Shown: positions 1 to 10,500 of the stretch, piece after piece
Numbering within the stretch: the stretch's first letter is position 1
How the letters are laid out: each line of letters begins with the position of its first letter
From: Adiantum capillus-veneris
Taxonomy: Eukaryota; Streptophyta; Polypodiopsida; Polypodiales; Pteridaceae
DNA: 64,000 bases
Assembly (NCBI GenBank): GCA_014529385.2
Contig: CM043945.1
Location: 96,078,612-96,142,611 of the forward strand
Direction: 5' to 3'
Program-made: the position numbers and the translations under genes
Notes under the pieces: generated by a model
The model's input: only the letters and a program-made list of their open reading frames with translations
The model's database searches: none
What the model was told of the DNA's origin: nothing

Positions 1-490
1 TTCTCTTCATAATTTCTCAGACTCGGAGCCTTGACACTTTCTCTCTCATCTAGGGAGAACACTACGCAGAAATCATTAGAGATTAATCTCTAATTGATTA
101 ACCCTAACGGTAATTAGCCTAATCCTTCTTAATTAGCAAGGTTAGATTAAGATACTTAATAATAAATCAAAGATTAGGCCTATGTATGCTCATAAAATAT
201 CTCTTAATTAATTAATCTCTGCTGATTATTATAATTAAGCTTAGTAATACTAAGCTAATTAATTATCCTATCATATTAGGGTTGAAATTTAACCAAATTA
301 ACCATGAATTAATGGTAAATATATCAATTAAGATTAGATTAAGTTGAAGTATTTATCAAAGATGCATTAGACAGTTATTAATCTAGGAACATTATCCTAT
401 AATGTTTTGAGTAGTTTTCCTAATTAATTAGGCATAATTACTCTGTTTTTTGAGCAATTTAAATAGGGGAAATTAATAAATGTATTTCAA
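1..490 (+). repeat. Left arm of long inverted repeat
   Basis: Reads in the plus direction and matches the reverse complement of 2905-3395. The inner end (about 430-490) contains the start of the unit that is then amplified in tandem to the right. The outer end lies beyond the window, so arm length and any target-site duplication cannot be determined. Confidence 0.65.
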
Positions 491-1340
491 ATGTTGTGAT
501 ATATTTATCAATGGTTAATTAGGTGTTTAAGAACCCGTGATAATTCGGAGAAGCTCAGAAAATGAATCTAGCTAATTACTTTAGCAGAAATACTCTATTT
601 TTTGATCAATTTAAATAGGGCAAATTAATAAATAGATTTCAAATGCTGTGATATATTCATCAGTGGTTAATTAGGTGTTTAAGAACCCTTGATAATTAGA
701 AGAAGCTCAGAAAATTAATCTAGCTAATTACTTTAGCAGAAATACTCTATTTTTTGAGTAATTTAAATAGGGGAAATTAGAAATTGGATTTCAAATGATG
801 TGATATATTTATCAATGGTTAATTATGTATTTAAGAATCCATGATATTTAGGATAAGTTCAAATAATAAATTTAGCTAATTACTTAAGCAAAATTACTCT
901 GTTTTTTGAGTAATTTAAATAGGGGAATTTAGTAAATTGAATTCAAATGCTGTGATATATTTATCAAGGGTTAATTAGGTATTAAGGAGACCGTGATAAT
1001 TAGAGGAAGCTCAAATAATTAATCTAGCTAATTATTCTAGTAGAAAAACTCTATTTTTTAGACAAATTAAATAAGAGAAATTAATAAATAGATTTAAATT
1101 GAATTGAGATACTTGTCAGAGGTTTATTAGGCCTCAAATAACCGGTGGTAATTATGCTACCATTAGAAAATTAGTTTAACTATATATCCCAGTAAAATTA
1201 CTCTAATTTTTGGATAAAATAAAAAGGAAAATATAGTAAAGTAAACCGAAAACCTTTGATATCAATACCAAAGAAGGAATATACCTTGAGGAATCTATGA
1301 TAATTATCCTAACCTTAGATAAATAGTTTAGGTACGTATT
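430..1340. repeat. ~152 bp tandem repeat, about six copies
   Basis: An anchor of the form ACTCT(g/a)TTTTTTGA followed by AATTTAAATAGGG recurs near 439, 592, 743, 896, 1048 and 1200, a period of 151-154 bp. Each unit also carries a TGTGATATATTTATCA block and an AATCTAGCTAATTA block. The first unit overlaps the inner end of the left inverted-repeat arm. The right arm has only one copy, so the amplification happened on one side only. Divergence increases toward the right end of the array. Confidence 0.8.
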
Positions 1341-1618
1341 TTGGTCAAAAGTAACAGATTTTTGTATATAATGGACAAGAAAAATTAGGAAATAAATTTA
1401 TCTAATTGCCAAATAATTGACCGAGGTCCAAAATCCTTATTGAAGGGTGGGAAAAAAATTACTTATAGCATAATTAAGTTATGGGATGAGTAACCTATCA
1501 AATCGACTATTAAAGATCCCTATCTATTCCAAAAATCCTTATTTTTGGGTAAACAAAGAAAATAAAGGTTATTCAATTAATCTTCTAATGGATTAAGTCT
1601 TTTAATAAGGCTGCCGAA

Positions 1619-2232
1619 ATGTCTCCCAAGAGAACTAGGGGGAATCCTTTGACTGACGAAGAAGATGTTAGTAATAAGCGCAACAAAGCAACTAATGACC
1701 ATGAAGCAGGGCCTAGCCATAGGCCAACAGAGGAGAGTGTACGGGCACCTGCCTCACAGCACATGGACGAGCAGTCCCAGGTTGATTTCTATTATGTCAT
1801 TAATAGCTTTTAGAGTTCATTTTAAGTTAAGCATTGCATACGTAAGGTTAGGAAGAAAAAAAAAACTGGCTGTAAATGGAAGGTAACTTCCACGAAACCC
1901 ACGAGCAATGATTGTAACTAGGAAAGGAATGATTGGGTTATGACTGATTGACCTAGGAAAGAAATGTTTGACCATCCTTAAGACAGCTTGTCTCAAGACA
2001 CCTCTGATTCCTTGGAAATATTTTACTCCAGGCAATGAGTAATGATGGAGATACCATCATGGAGGAGTCGGTTACCTCAGCACGTGTGGAGTCTTTACCC
2101 CGTGCTTGTTTATGTTTATGGATAGTACTTTTTAAGTTTATCCTAGAGGAACCGCCCCATTGTATGGGCAACTGGTTTTGGCGTATGGGCGCTCGGACTT
2201 TGGGTGAAGACTTTTTCACCCCGGTTATATAA
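1619..2232 (+). CDS. Small two-exon gene of unknown function
   Basis: Exon 1 (1619-1780) encodes 54 residues, beginning MSPKRTRGNP, rich in Lys/Arg and acidic residues, and likely disordered. The donor GT at 1781 follows CAG and ends the exon exactly on a codon boundary. The acceptor AG at 2030-2031 follows a T-rich stretch, and exon 2 (2032-2232) continues in phase to a TAA. The joined product is about 120 residues. The basic KR clusters near residues 4-6 and 20-23 resemble nuclear localisation signals. The second exon is more hydrophobic and Trp-rich. I recognise no family. It lies between inverted-repeat arms, so it may be an internal gene of that element or captured host sequence. The splice phase is the best evidence that it is, or was, real. 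Confidence 0.4.
1781..2031 (+). other. Predicted GT-AG intron
   Basis: A donor CAG/GTTGAT at 1781 and an acceptor ACTCCAG ending at 2031 delimit a 251 bp AT-rich intron that joins two reading frames in phase 0. This is inferred from the sequence alone. Confidence 0.45.
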
Positions 2233-2904
2233 ATAAGGAATGGGTGCCGTTTTTCACCCTTGTATAGGTGGTCTTGAGACAAGTTAGTATTGGTCAGTGA
2301 TACTTTAAAATGACAGTACCTTGTCTTAAGTTTAAAGATGTCTGTTTTCTGAAAGAATGTCTTCAATACTGTTTTCAGAGGTTGTCTTAAGGAAATGCAG
2401 TTTGAAAAGTTAAAAAGGAATCATTGTTTTAATTGTGGAAAGAATGTGGTAGTAATTAAACAACAATAGAATCATGTGTGAGTGCGGAGTGGTAAGTGGG
2501 GATTGACTAAGGTTGTCAATCATGGACGGGTGGACCTGATTAGTCAGGTAACTATCCATTCCCGTGCACTAAAACGTTTAGAAACTTCTTCACTTGGACG
2601 AGGAATCCACCAGCTGCTGTGCCCTCACATATGCAAGGGGGAAAAAAGCGTTGGCTAAGGAAACCTTAATCTAAAGGATGAAGATATAGGGCCGGAATTT
2701 TTTTTATAGGGTCCCGTTTCCACTGCGAGACAGGACTGGGTCTCTTCTAGGGCTATAAACTTAAACCATTGCCAATGGTAAGGATGAATTCCTTGGAATT
2801 TTTCTTGTTTAAAGACTTTGACTTTAGTAGTCCTAGAGACCTGTCAATGGTACCATCCCGCTTTTGGTGTTGGCGGGTTTGGAGACCTTACAATTTTGAA
2901 TTAA
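2233..2904. other. No recognisable gene; interior of inverted-repeat element
   Basis: Mixed-composition sequence with no long open frame on either strand and no recognised domain. It contains short A- and T-runs but no repeat that I could define. Confidence 0.5.
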
Positions 2905-3395
2905 TTTGATCATTTTTCCCTTTACTTTTCTCTTAAAAACAGTGTAATTCTACTTAAATAATTATAAAAACTACTCAAAAAATTAAAAGATAATTTTTCT
3001 TGCATAATGACAATCTAACACAACTCTGATAATTATCTCGTCTTATTCTAAATTTAATTAGTATAATTATCATTAATTTATGATTAAAATGAGTAATTTC
3101 ACTTCTAATATAATATAATAATTAATTAGCTTAGTGTGCCTAAGCTTAATCTCAATAATCAGCATAGAATTTTGAATTAGGAGAGAATTTTAGAGTATAC
3201 GTAAGGTTAATCTTCAATTATTAAGAAAAATGTAAATAAGTTAACATAGTTTTACTAATTAAAAGAGGTTAGTGCTAATTATCGTTGATTAACCAACTAG
3301 AGCTTTGCTCTCTAGTGATTTCTACGTAGAGGTCCCTCTAGATGAGAGAGAATGTACCAAGGCTCCGAGTCTGCTGAAATTGTGAAGCAAGGGGT
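2905..3395 (-). repeat. Right arm of long inverted repeat
   Basis: The reverse complement matches 1-490, including the ACTCGGAGCCTTG and CTCTCTCATCTAG blocks near 3330-3375 and the AAGCTTAG block near 3140. It holds a single copy of the sequence that is tandemly amplified on the left side. Confidence 0.65.
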
Positions 3396-3397
3396 CC

Positions 3398-3405
3398 TAT
3401 TTATA
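3398..3405 (-). promoter_or_regulatory. TATA box reading into the inverted-repeat element
   Basis: TATAAATA on the minus strand, in the context CCTATAAATAGG, lies just outside the right arm. The spacing is what one expects for a transcript starting about 30 bp further in, near 3370. The matching position of the left arm lies beyond the window. If it has the same box, transcription would converge on the interior. Confidence 0.45.
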
Positions 3406-3521
3406 GGTTTCTTGCACTCATAAACTCTCACAGGCTGAAAAAGGCAGTTGCTTGCAGCTCAAGCAGCCCCCAGGCTCAAGATGGTGCCCCCTGCAACTAA
3501 TTGAGTCCTTGGCAGGTTCCA

Positions 3522-3540
3522 CACATTCCCCCCCAGATTC
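3522..3540 (-). other. Polypurine-tract / LTR-start-like junction
   Basis: On the minus strand a run of seven G is followed by AATGTGTGG, the usual form of a retrotransposon polypurine tract next to an LTR beginning with TG. The same kind of junction precedes the LTRs at 26679 and 54860. It suggests the right arm (3525 leftward) may be an LTR. No matching internal retrotransposon sequence follows on the right before the satellite begins. Confidence 0.35.
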
Positions 3541-3764
3541 CAGAATCAATTTTTGCTATTTTTCCTGACTTTTAATGATTAAACTTGGAAATATCTGCAA
3601 TTTCCAGAACCTTAGGATAAAAAGTCCTTAGCAGTAATAATTACTGAAACCATTCAATTTTACTTAACTAATTAAATTCATACTGTAACCTTTTAGAGCT
3701 CGTAACTTTCCTAGATTTTATCGGAATTCGATTCTGAAAATTTCTAACCCTAGTAAAGCTTTGG
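3541..3764. other. AT-rich spacer before satellite
   Basis: No open frame or repeat recognised. The satellite begins close to 3765. Confidence 0.5.
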
Positions 3765-6700
3765 TTACGGTTCCAAAAATACCAATATTTGCCATAGTTG
3801 GATCATTCTACACGGTTTTCTTACCAACCAAGTTAATTTGATCAGACTTTGTACAACATCTAAGGTTTCAGAAACTGGAAACCTTACAATAACACAAGAA
3901 ATAGTAAATTGGACAAATGATTGACCTCTACCCAGTACCATCCATGCTATTATAGTAGAGATAGCATTATTCAATACAGCTAGCTTTGACAGGTGGTAGA
4001 CCTTCAAACCACCTTGGGCTAAAACCTCCATAACACAATGGTTAGTAGGTTGGACAAGTGATGGACCTCTTTCCCAAACACTCCATGGTAGTAAACATAG
4101 TAGCTACACTCCATGCACACATTGATCTTCAAGTAAAGAGATCGCTTATTTCAATAGAGCAAACTTGGATATGTGGTGAACCCTTAAACCACCTTGGGCT
4201 AAAACCTCAATAACACAATGGATAGTAGGTTGGAAAAGTGTTGGACCTCTACCCCAAACCATCAACATGATCAGACTAGAGATAGAACTATTCAATAGAG
4301 CTAGCTTGGACAAGTGGTGGACCTTCAAACCACCTTGGGCTAAAACCTCAAAAAAAAATGGTTAGTAGGTTGGACAAGTTGTGGATCTCTGTCCCAAAAC
4401 ATCCATGGTAGTAAACATGGTAGCTACACTCCATTCACAGATTGACCTTCAAACCACCTAGGGCTAAAAACTCCATAACACAATGGATAGTAGCTTGGAC
4501 AAGTGGTGGACCTCTACCCCAAACCATACATGGTAGTAAACATAGTAGCTACACTTCCTTCACACATTGACCTTCAAACAATAGAGATAACTTCTTTCAA
4601 TAGAGCTTCTTGGCCATATGGTGGACCTTCAAACAACCTTGGGCTAAAACCTCTGTAACACAATGGTAAGTAGGTTGGACAAGTGGTGAACTCTCTACCC
4701 CAAACCATCCATGGTATTAAACATAGTAGCTATACTCCATTCACAAATTGACCTTCAAACAATAGAGATAGATTCTTTCAATAGATCTAGCATTGACAGG
4801 TGGTGGGCCTTCAAACCACATAGTTCTAAACCCTCGATAACACAATGGATAGTGGGTTGGACCAGTGTTGGACCTCTACCCCAAACCATCCACGCTATCA
4901 GAGTAGAGATAGGACTATTCAATACAGATAGCTTGGATAGGCGGTGGACCTTCAAACCACCTTGGGCCAAAACCTCCACAACACAATGGTTAGTAGGTTG
5001 GACAAGTGATGGACCTATACTCCAAACCATCCATGGTACTAAACATAATAGCTACATTCCATGCACACATTGATCTTCAAACAATAGAGATAGCTTCTTT
5101 AAAAAGAGCTAGCTTGTACAGGTGGTGGACCTTCAAACAACCTTGGGCTAAAACCTGCATAACACAATGGTTAGTAGGTTGGACAAATGGTGTACCTCTG
5201 CCCCAAACCATCCCTGGTAGTAAACATAGTAGACACTCCATTCACACATTCACCTTCAAACAATAGAGATAGCTGCATTCAATAGATCTAGCTTGGACAT
5301 GGCCTTCAAACAATAGAGATAGCTTATTTCAATACATCTAGCTTGAACAGGTGTGGTGGACCTTCAAACCACCTCGGGCTAAAACCTTTATAACACAAGA
5401 AATAGTAAATTGGACAAGTGATTGACCTCTACCCCAAACCATCCACGCTATTAGAGTAGAGATAGGATTATTCAATAGAGCTAGCTTCGACAGGTGGTGG
5501 ACCTTCAAACCACCTTGGCCTAAAACCTCCATAACACAATGGTTAGTAGGTTGGACAAGTGATGGACCTCTGTCCCAAACCCTCCATGGTAGTAAACATA
5601 GTAGCTACACTCCATGCCTTACACATTGATCTTCAAACAAAAGAGATAGATTCTTTCAATAGATCAAACTTGGACATGTGGTGAACCTTCAAACCACCTT
5701 GGGCTAAAACCTCAATAACACAATGGATAGTAGGTTGGAAAAGTGCTAGACCTCTACCCCAAACCATCAACATGATCAGACTAGAAATAGGACTATTCAA
5801 TAGAACTAGCTTGGACAGGTGGTGGACCTTCAAACCACCTTGGGCTAAAACCTCCATTAAAAAGTGGTTAGTAGGTTGAACAAGTTGTGGACCTCTGTCC
5901 CAAACCATCCACGGTAGTAAACATAGTAGTTACACTCCATTCAGAGATTGACCTTCAAACCATCTAGGGCTAAAACCTCCATAACACAATTGATAGTAGC
6001 TTGGACAAGTGGTGGACCTCTACTCCAAACCATACATGGTAGTAAACATAGTAGCTACACGTCATTCACACATTGACCTTCAAACAATAGAGATAGCTTC
6101 TTTCAAACAACAGAGATAGCTTCTTTCAATAGAGCTAGCTTGGCCAGATGGTGGACCTTCAAACAACCTTGGGCTAAAACCTCCATAACACAATGGTAAG
6201 TAGGTTGGACAAGTGGTGAACCTCTATCCCAAACCATCCATGGTATTAAACATACTAGCTGCACTCCATTCACAAATTGGCCTTCAAACAATAGAGATAG
6301 ATTCTTTCAGTAGATCTAGCTTTGACAAGTGGTGGACCTTCAAACCACCCTGGTCTAAAACCTCGATAACATAATGGATAGTGGGTTGGACCAGTGTTGG
6401 AACTCTACCCCAAACCATCCACGCTATTAGAGTAGAGATAAAACTATTCAATAGAGATAGCTTGGATAGGTGGTGGACCTTCAAACCACCTTGGGCTAAA
6501 ACCTCCATAACACAATGGCTAGTAGGTTGTACAAGTGATGGACCTACGCCCCAAACCATCCATGGTAGTAAACATAGTAGCTACACTCCATGCACACATT
6601 GTCCTTCAAACAATAGAGATAGCTTCTTTAAAAAGAGCTAGCTTGTACAGGTGGTGGACCTTCAAACAACTTTGGGCTAAAACCTGCATAACACAATGGT

Positions 6701-7500
6701 TAGTAGGTTGGACAAGTGGTGGACCTCTGCCCCAACCATCCCCGGTAGTAAACATAGTAGACACTCCATTCAAACAATAGAGATAGATTCTTTCAATAGA
6801 TCTAGATTGGACATGATCTTCAAAAAATAGAGACACGTTCTTTCAATACATCTAGCTTAGACAGGTGGTGGACCTTCAGACCACCTTGGGCTAAAACCTT
6901 TATAGCACAAGAAATAGTAAATTGGACAACTGATTGACCTCTACCCAGAACCATCCACCCTATTAGAGTAGAGATAGGATTATTCAATAGAGCTAGCTTG
7001 GACACGTGGTGGACCTTCAAACCACCTTGGGCTAAAATATCCATAACACAATGGTTAGTAGGTTGAACAAGTGATGGACCTCTGTCCCAAACCCTCCATG
7101 GTAGTAAACATAGTAGCTACACTCCATGCCTTACACATTGATCTTCAAACAAAAGAGATAGATTCTTTCAATAGATCAAACTTGGACATGTGGTGAACCT
7201 TCAAACCACCTTGGGCTAAAACCTCAATAACACAATGGATAGTAGGTTGGAAAAGTGTTGGACCTCTACCCCAAACCATCAACATGATCAGACTAGAGAT
7301 AGGACTATTCAATAGAGCTAACTTGGACAGGTGGTGGACCTTCAAACCACCTTGGGCTAAAACCTCTATAAAAAAATGGCTAGTAGGTTGGACAAGCAGT
7401 GGACCTCTATCCCAAACCATCCATGGTAGTACACATAGTAGATACACTCCATTCACACATTGACCTTCAAACAATAGAGATAGATTCTTTCAATAGGGCT
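3765..7500. repeat. Higher-order repeat, ~1.51 kb period, within the satellite
   Basis: Unit variants recur at a fixed distance. TCCATGCCTTACACATTG is at 5611 and 7123 (1512 bp). The AATACATCTA variant is at 5331 and 6845 (1514 bp). A CACAAGAAATAGTAAATTGG variant lies near 3893, 5395 and 6907. Neighbouring units within one block differ more than units one block apart, which marks higher-order amplification. At least two full blocks and part of a third can be recognised. Confidence 0.75.
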
Positions 7501-10500
7501 AGCTTGGACAGGTGGTGGACCTTCAAACCACCTTGGGCTAAAAAAATTATAACACAAGGGATAGTAGGTTGGACAAGTGGTGGACCTCTACCCCAGACCA
7601 TCCATGGTAGTAAACATAGTAGCTACACTCCATTCGTGCATTGATCTTCAAACAATAGAGATAGGACTATTAAATAGTGCTAGCTTGGACAGGTGGTGGA
7701 CCTTCAAACCACCTTGAGCTAAACCCAACATAACACAAGGGATTGTAGGTTGGACAAGTGGTGGACCTATGTCCCAACCCATCCATGGTAATAGAGATAG
7801 TATTTACACTCCATTCACACATTGACCTTTAAATAATAGAGATAGCTTGAACAGATGGGCCACCTTCACACCGCCCTGGGCTAAAACCTCCATAAACAAA
7901 TGGATAGTAGGTTGGACAAGTGGGGGACCTCTGTCCCATACTATCCATGGTAATAAACATAGTAGTTACACTCCATTCACACTGTTGACCTTCAAATAAT
8001 AGAGATAGCTTCTTGCAATAGAGCTAGCTTGAAACCACCTTGTGCTAAAGCCTCCATGACACAATGGTAGTAGGTTGGACAAGTGGTGGACCTCTTCCCT
8101 AAACCATCCATGGTTAGTAAACAAAGTAGCTACACTCCATTCACACATTGACCTTGAAACAATAGAGATATAACTTATTTCAATGGAGCTAGCTTGAGTA
8201 GGTGGTGGACCTTCAAACAACCTTGGGCTAAAGCCTCCATAACACAATGGATAGTAGGTTGGACAAGTGGTGGACATCCACCCCAAACCATCCATGTGAT
8301 GAGACTAGAGATAGGACTATTCAATAGAGCTAGCTTGGATAGGTGGTGAATCTTCAAACAACCTTGGGCTAAAACCTCCATAACACAATAGATAGTAGGT
8401 TGGACAAGTGGTGGACCTCTTCCCCAAACCATCCATGGTAGTAAAAAAAGTAGCTACACTCCATTCACACATTGACCTTCAAACAATAGAAATAGCTTCT
8501 TTCAAAGAAGCTAGCTTGGACAAGTGGTGGACCTTCAAACAATCTTGGGCTAAAACCTCCATAACACAATCGTAGGTTGGACAAGTGGTGGACCTTTGCC
8601 CCAAACCATCCGTGGTAGTAAACAAAGTAGCTACACTCCATTCACACACTGAATTTGAAACAATAGAGATAGCTTTGTTCAATAGATCTAGCTTGGATAG
8701 GTGGTGGACCTTCAAACCAACCTGTGCTAAAACCTGTAGAACACAATGGAAAGTAGGACAAGTGGTGGACCTCTATCCCAAACCATCCATGGTAGTAAAC
8801 ATAGTAGCTACACTCCATTCACAAATTGACCTTCAAACAATAGAGATAGCTTTTTTCAATAGAGCTAGCTTAGACAAGTGGTGGACCTTCAAACCATGTT
8901 GAACTTAAACCTCCATAACACAATGGATAGTAGGTTGGACAAGTGGTGGATCTCTACCCCAAACCATCCATGGTAGTAAACATAGTAGCTACACTCCATT
9001 CACACATTGACCTTCAAACAATAGAGATAGCTTCTTTCAATAGAGCTAGCTTGAACAGGTGGTGGACCTTCAAACCACCTTGCGCTAAAACCTCAATAAC
9101 ACAATGGATAGTAGGTTGGACAAGTGTTAGACCTCTACCCCAAACCATCCATGCTATAAGAGTAGGGATAAGACTATTTAATAGAGCTAGATTGGACAGC
9201 TAGTTGACCTTCAAACCACCTTCGCCTAAAACCTCCATCACAATATGGTTAGTAGGTTGGACAAGTAATGGACCTCTGTCCCAAACCCTCCATGGTAGTA
9301 AACAAAGTAGCTAGACTCCGTTCACACTCTAACCTTCAAAAAATAGTGATAGATTCTTTCAATATAGCTAGCTTGGATAGGTGGTGGATCTTCAAACAAC
9401 CTTAGGCTAAAACCTCCATAACGCAATGGTTAGTAGGTTGGACAAGTGTTGGACCTCTATCCCAAACCATCAATGGTAGTAAACATAGTAGCTTTACTCC
9501 ATTCACACATTGACCTTCAAACAATAGAGATAGCTTATTTTAATGGATCTAGCTCGGACAAGTGGTGGATCTTCAAACCACCTTGGGCTAAAACCTCAAT
9601 AACACAATGGATAGTAGGTTGGAAAAGTGTTGGAACTCTATTCCAAACCATCGACGTCATCAGACTAGAGATAGGACTATTCAATAGAGATACCTTGAAC
9701 AGGTGATGGACCTTCAAACCACCATGGGTTAAAACCTCCATAACATAATGGTTAGTAGGTTGGACAATTATCCCTAACCATCCAAGTGATCAGACTAGAG
9801 ATAGGACTATTCAATAGAGCTAGCTTGGACAGTTGGTGGACCTACAAACAACCTTGGGCTAAAACCTCAATAACACAATAAATAGTAGGTTGGACAAGTG
9901 GTGGAACTCTGCCCCAAACCATCCATGGTAGTAAAAAAAGTAGCTACACTCCATTCACACATTGACCTTCAAATAATAGAGATAGCTTCTTTCTAAGGAG
10001 CTAGCTTGGACATGTGGTGGACCTTCAAACAATCTTGGGCTAAAACCTCCATAACACAATGGATTGTAGGTTGGACAAGTGGTGGACCTTTACCCCAAAC
10101 CATCCATAGTAGTAAACAAAGTAGCTACACTCCATTCACACAGTGACTTTGAAAAAATAGAGATAGATTTGTTGAATAGATCTAGTTTGGATAGGTGGTG
10201 GGCCTTCAAACTAGCTTGGGCTAAAACCTCCAGAACACAATGGAAAGTAGGTTGGACAAGTGGTGGACCTTTGCCCCAGACCATCCATGGTAGTAAACAT
10301 AGTAGCTACACTCCATTCACAAATTGACCTTCAAATAATAGAGATAGCCTTTTTCAATAGAGCTAGCTTGGACAGGTAGTGGACCTTCAAACCACCTTGG
10401 ACTTAAACCTCCATAACATAATGGCTAGTAGGTTGGACAAGTGATGGTCCTCTGCCCAAACCATCCATGGTAGTAAACATAGTAGGTACACTCCATTCAC

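Larger units (their letters stand above)
1..3525. mobile_element. Large inverted-repeat element (left end cut by window start)
   Basis: The two ends carry the same sequence in opposite orientation. Both contain the string ACTCGGAGCCTTG near the outside, a CTCTCTCATCTAG block, a conserved TGCTGATTAT block and an AAGCTTAG...CTAAGCTAATTAATTA block. I can follow the match from about 1-490 on the left and 2905-3395 on the right, at roughly 70-75% identity. The right arm has a TATA box reading inward. Just outside it is a minus-strand G-tract followed by TGTGTGG, which looks like a polypurine tract/LTR junction. Two readings are possible: a DNA transposon with long terminal inverted repeats (MULE- or foldback-like), or two LTRs of one family in inverted orientation. 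No transposase or RT is visible between the arms. Confidence 0.6.
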
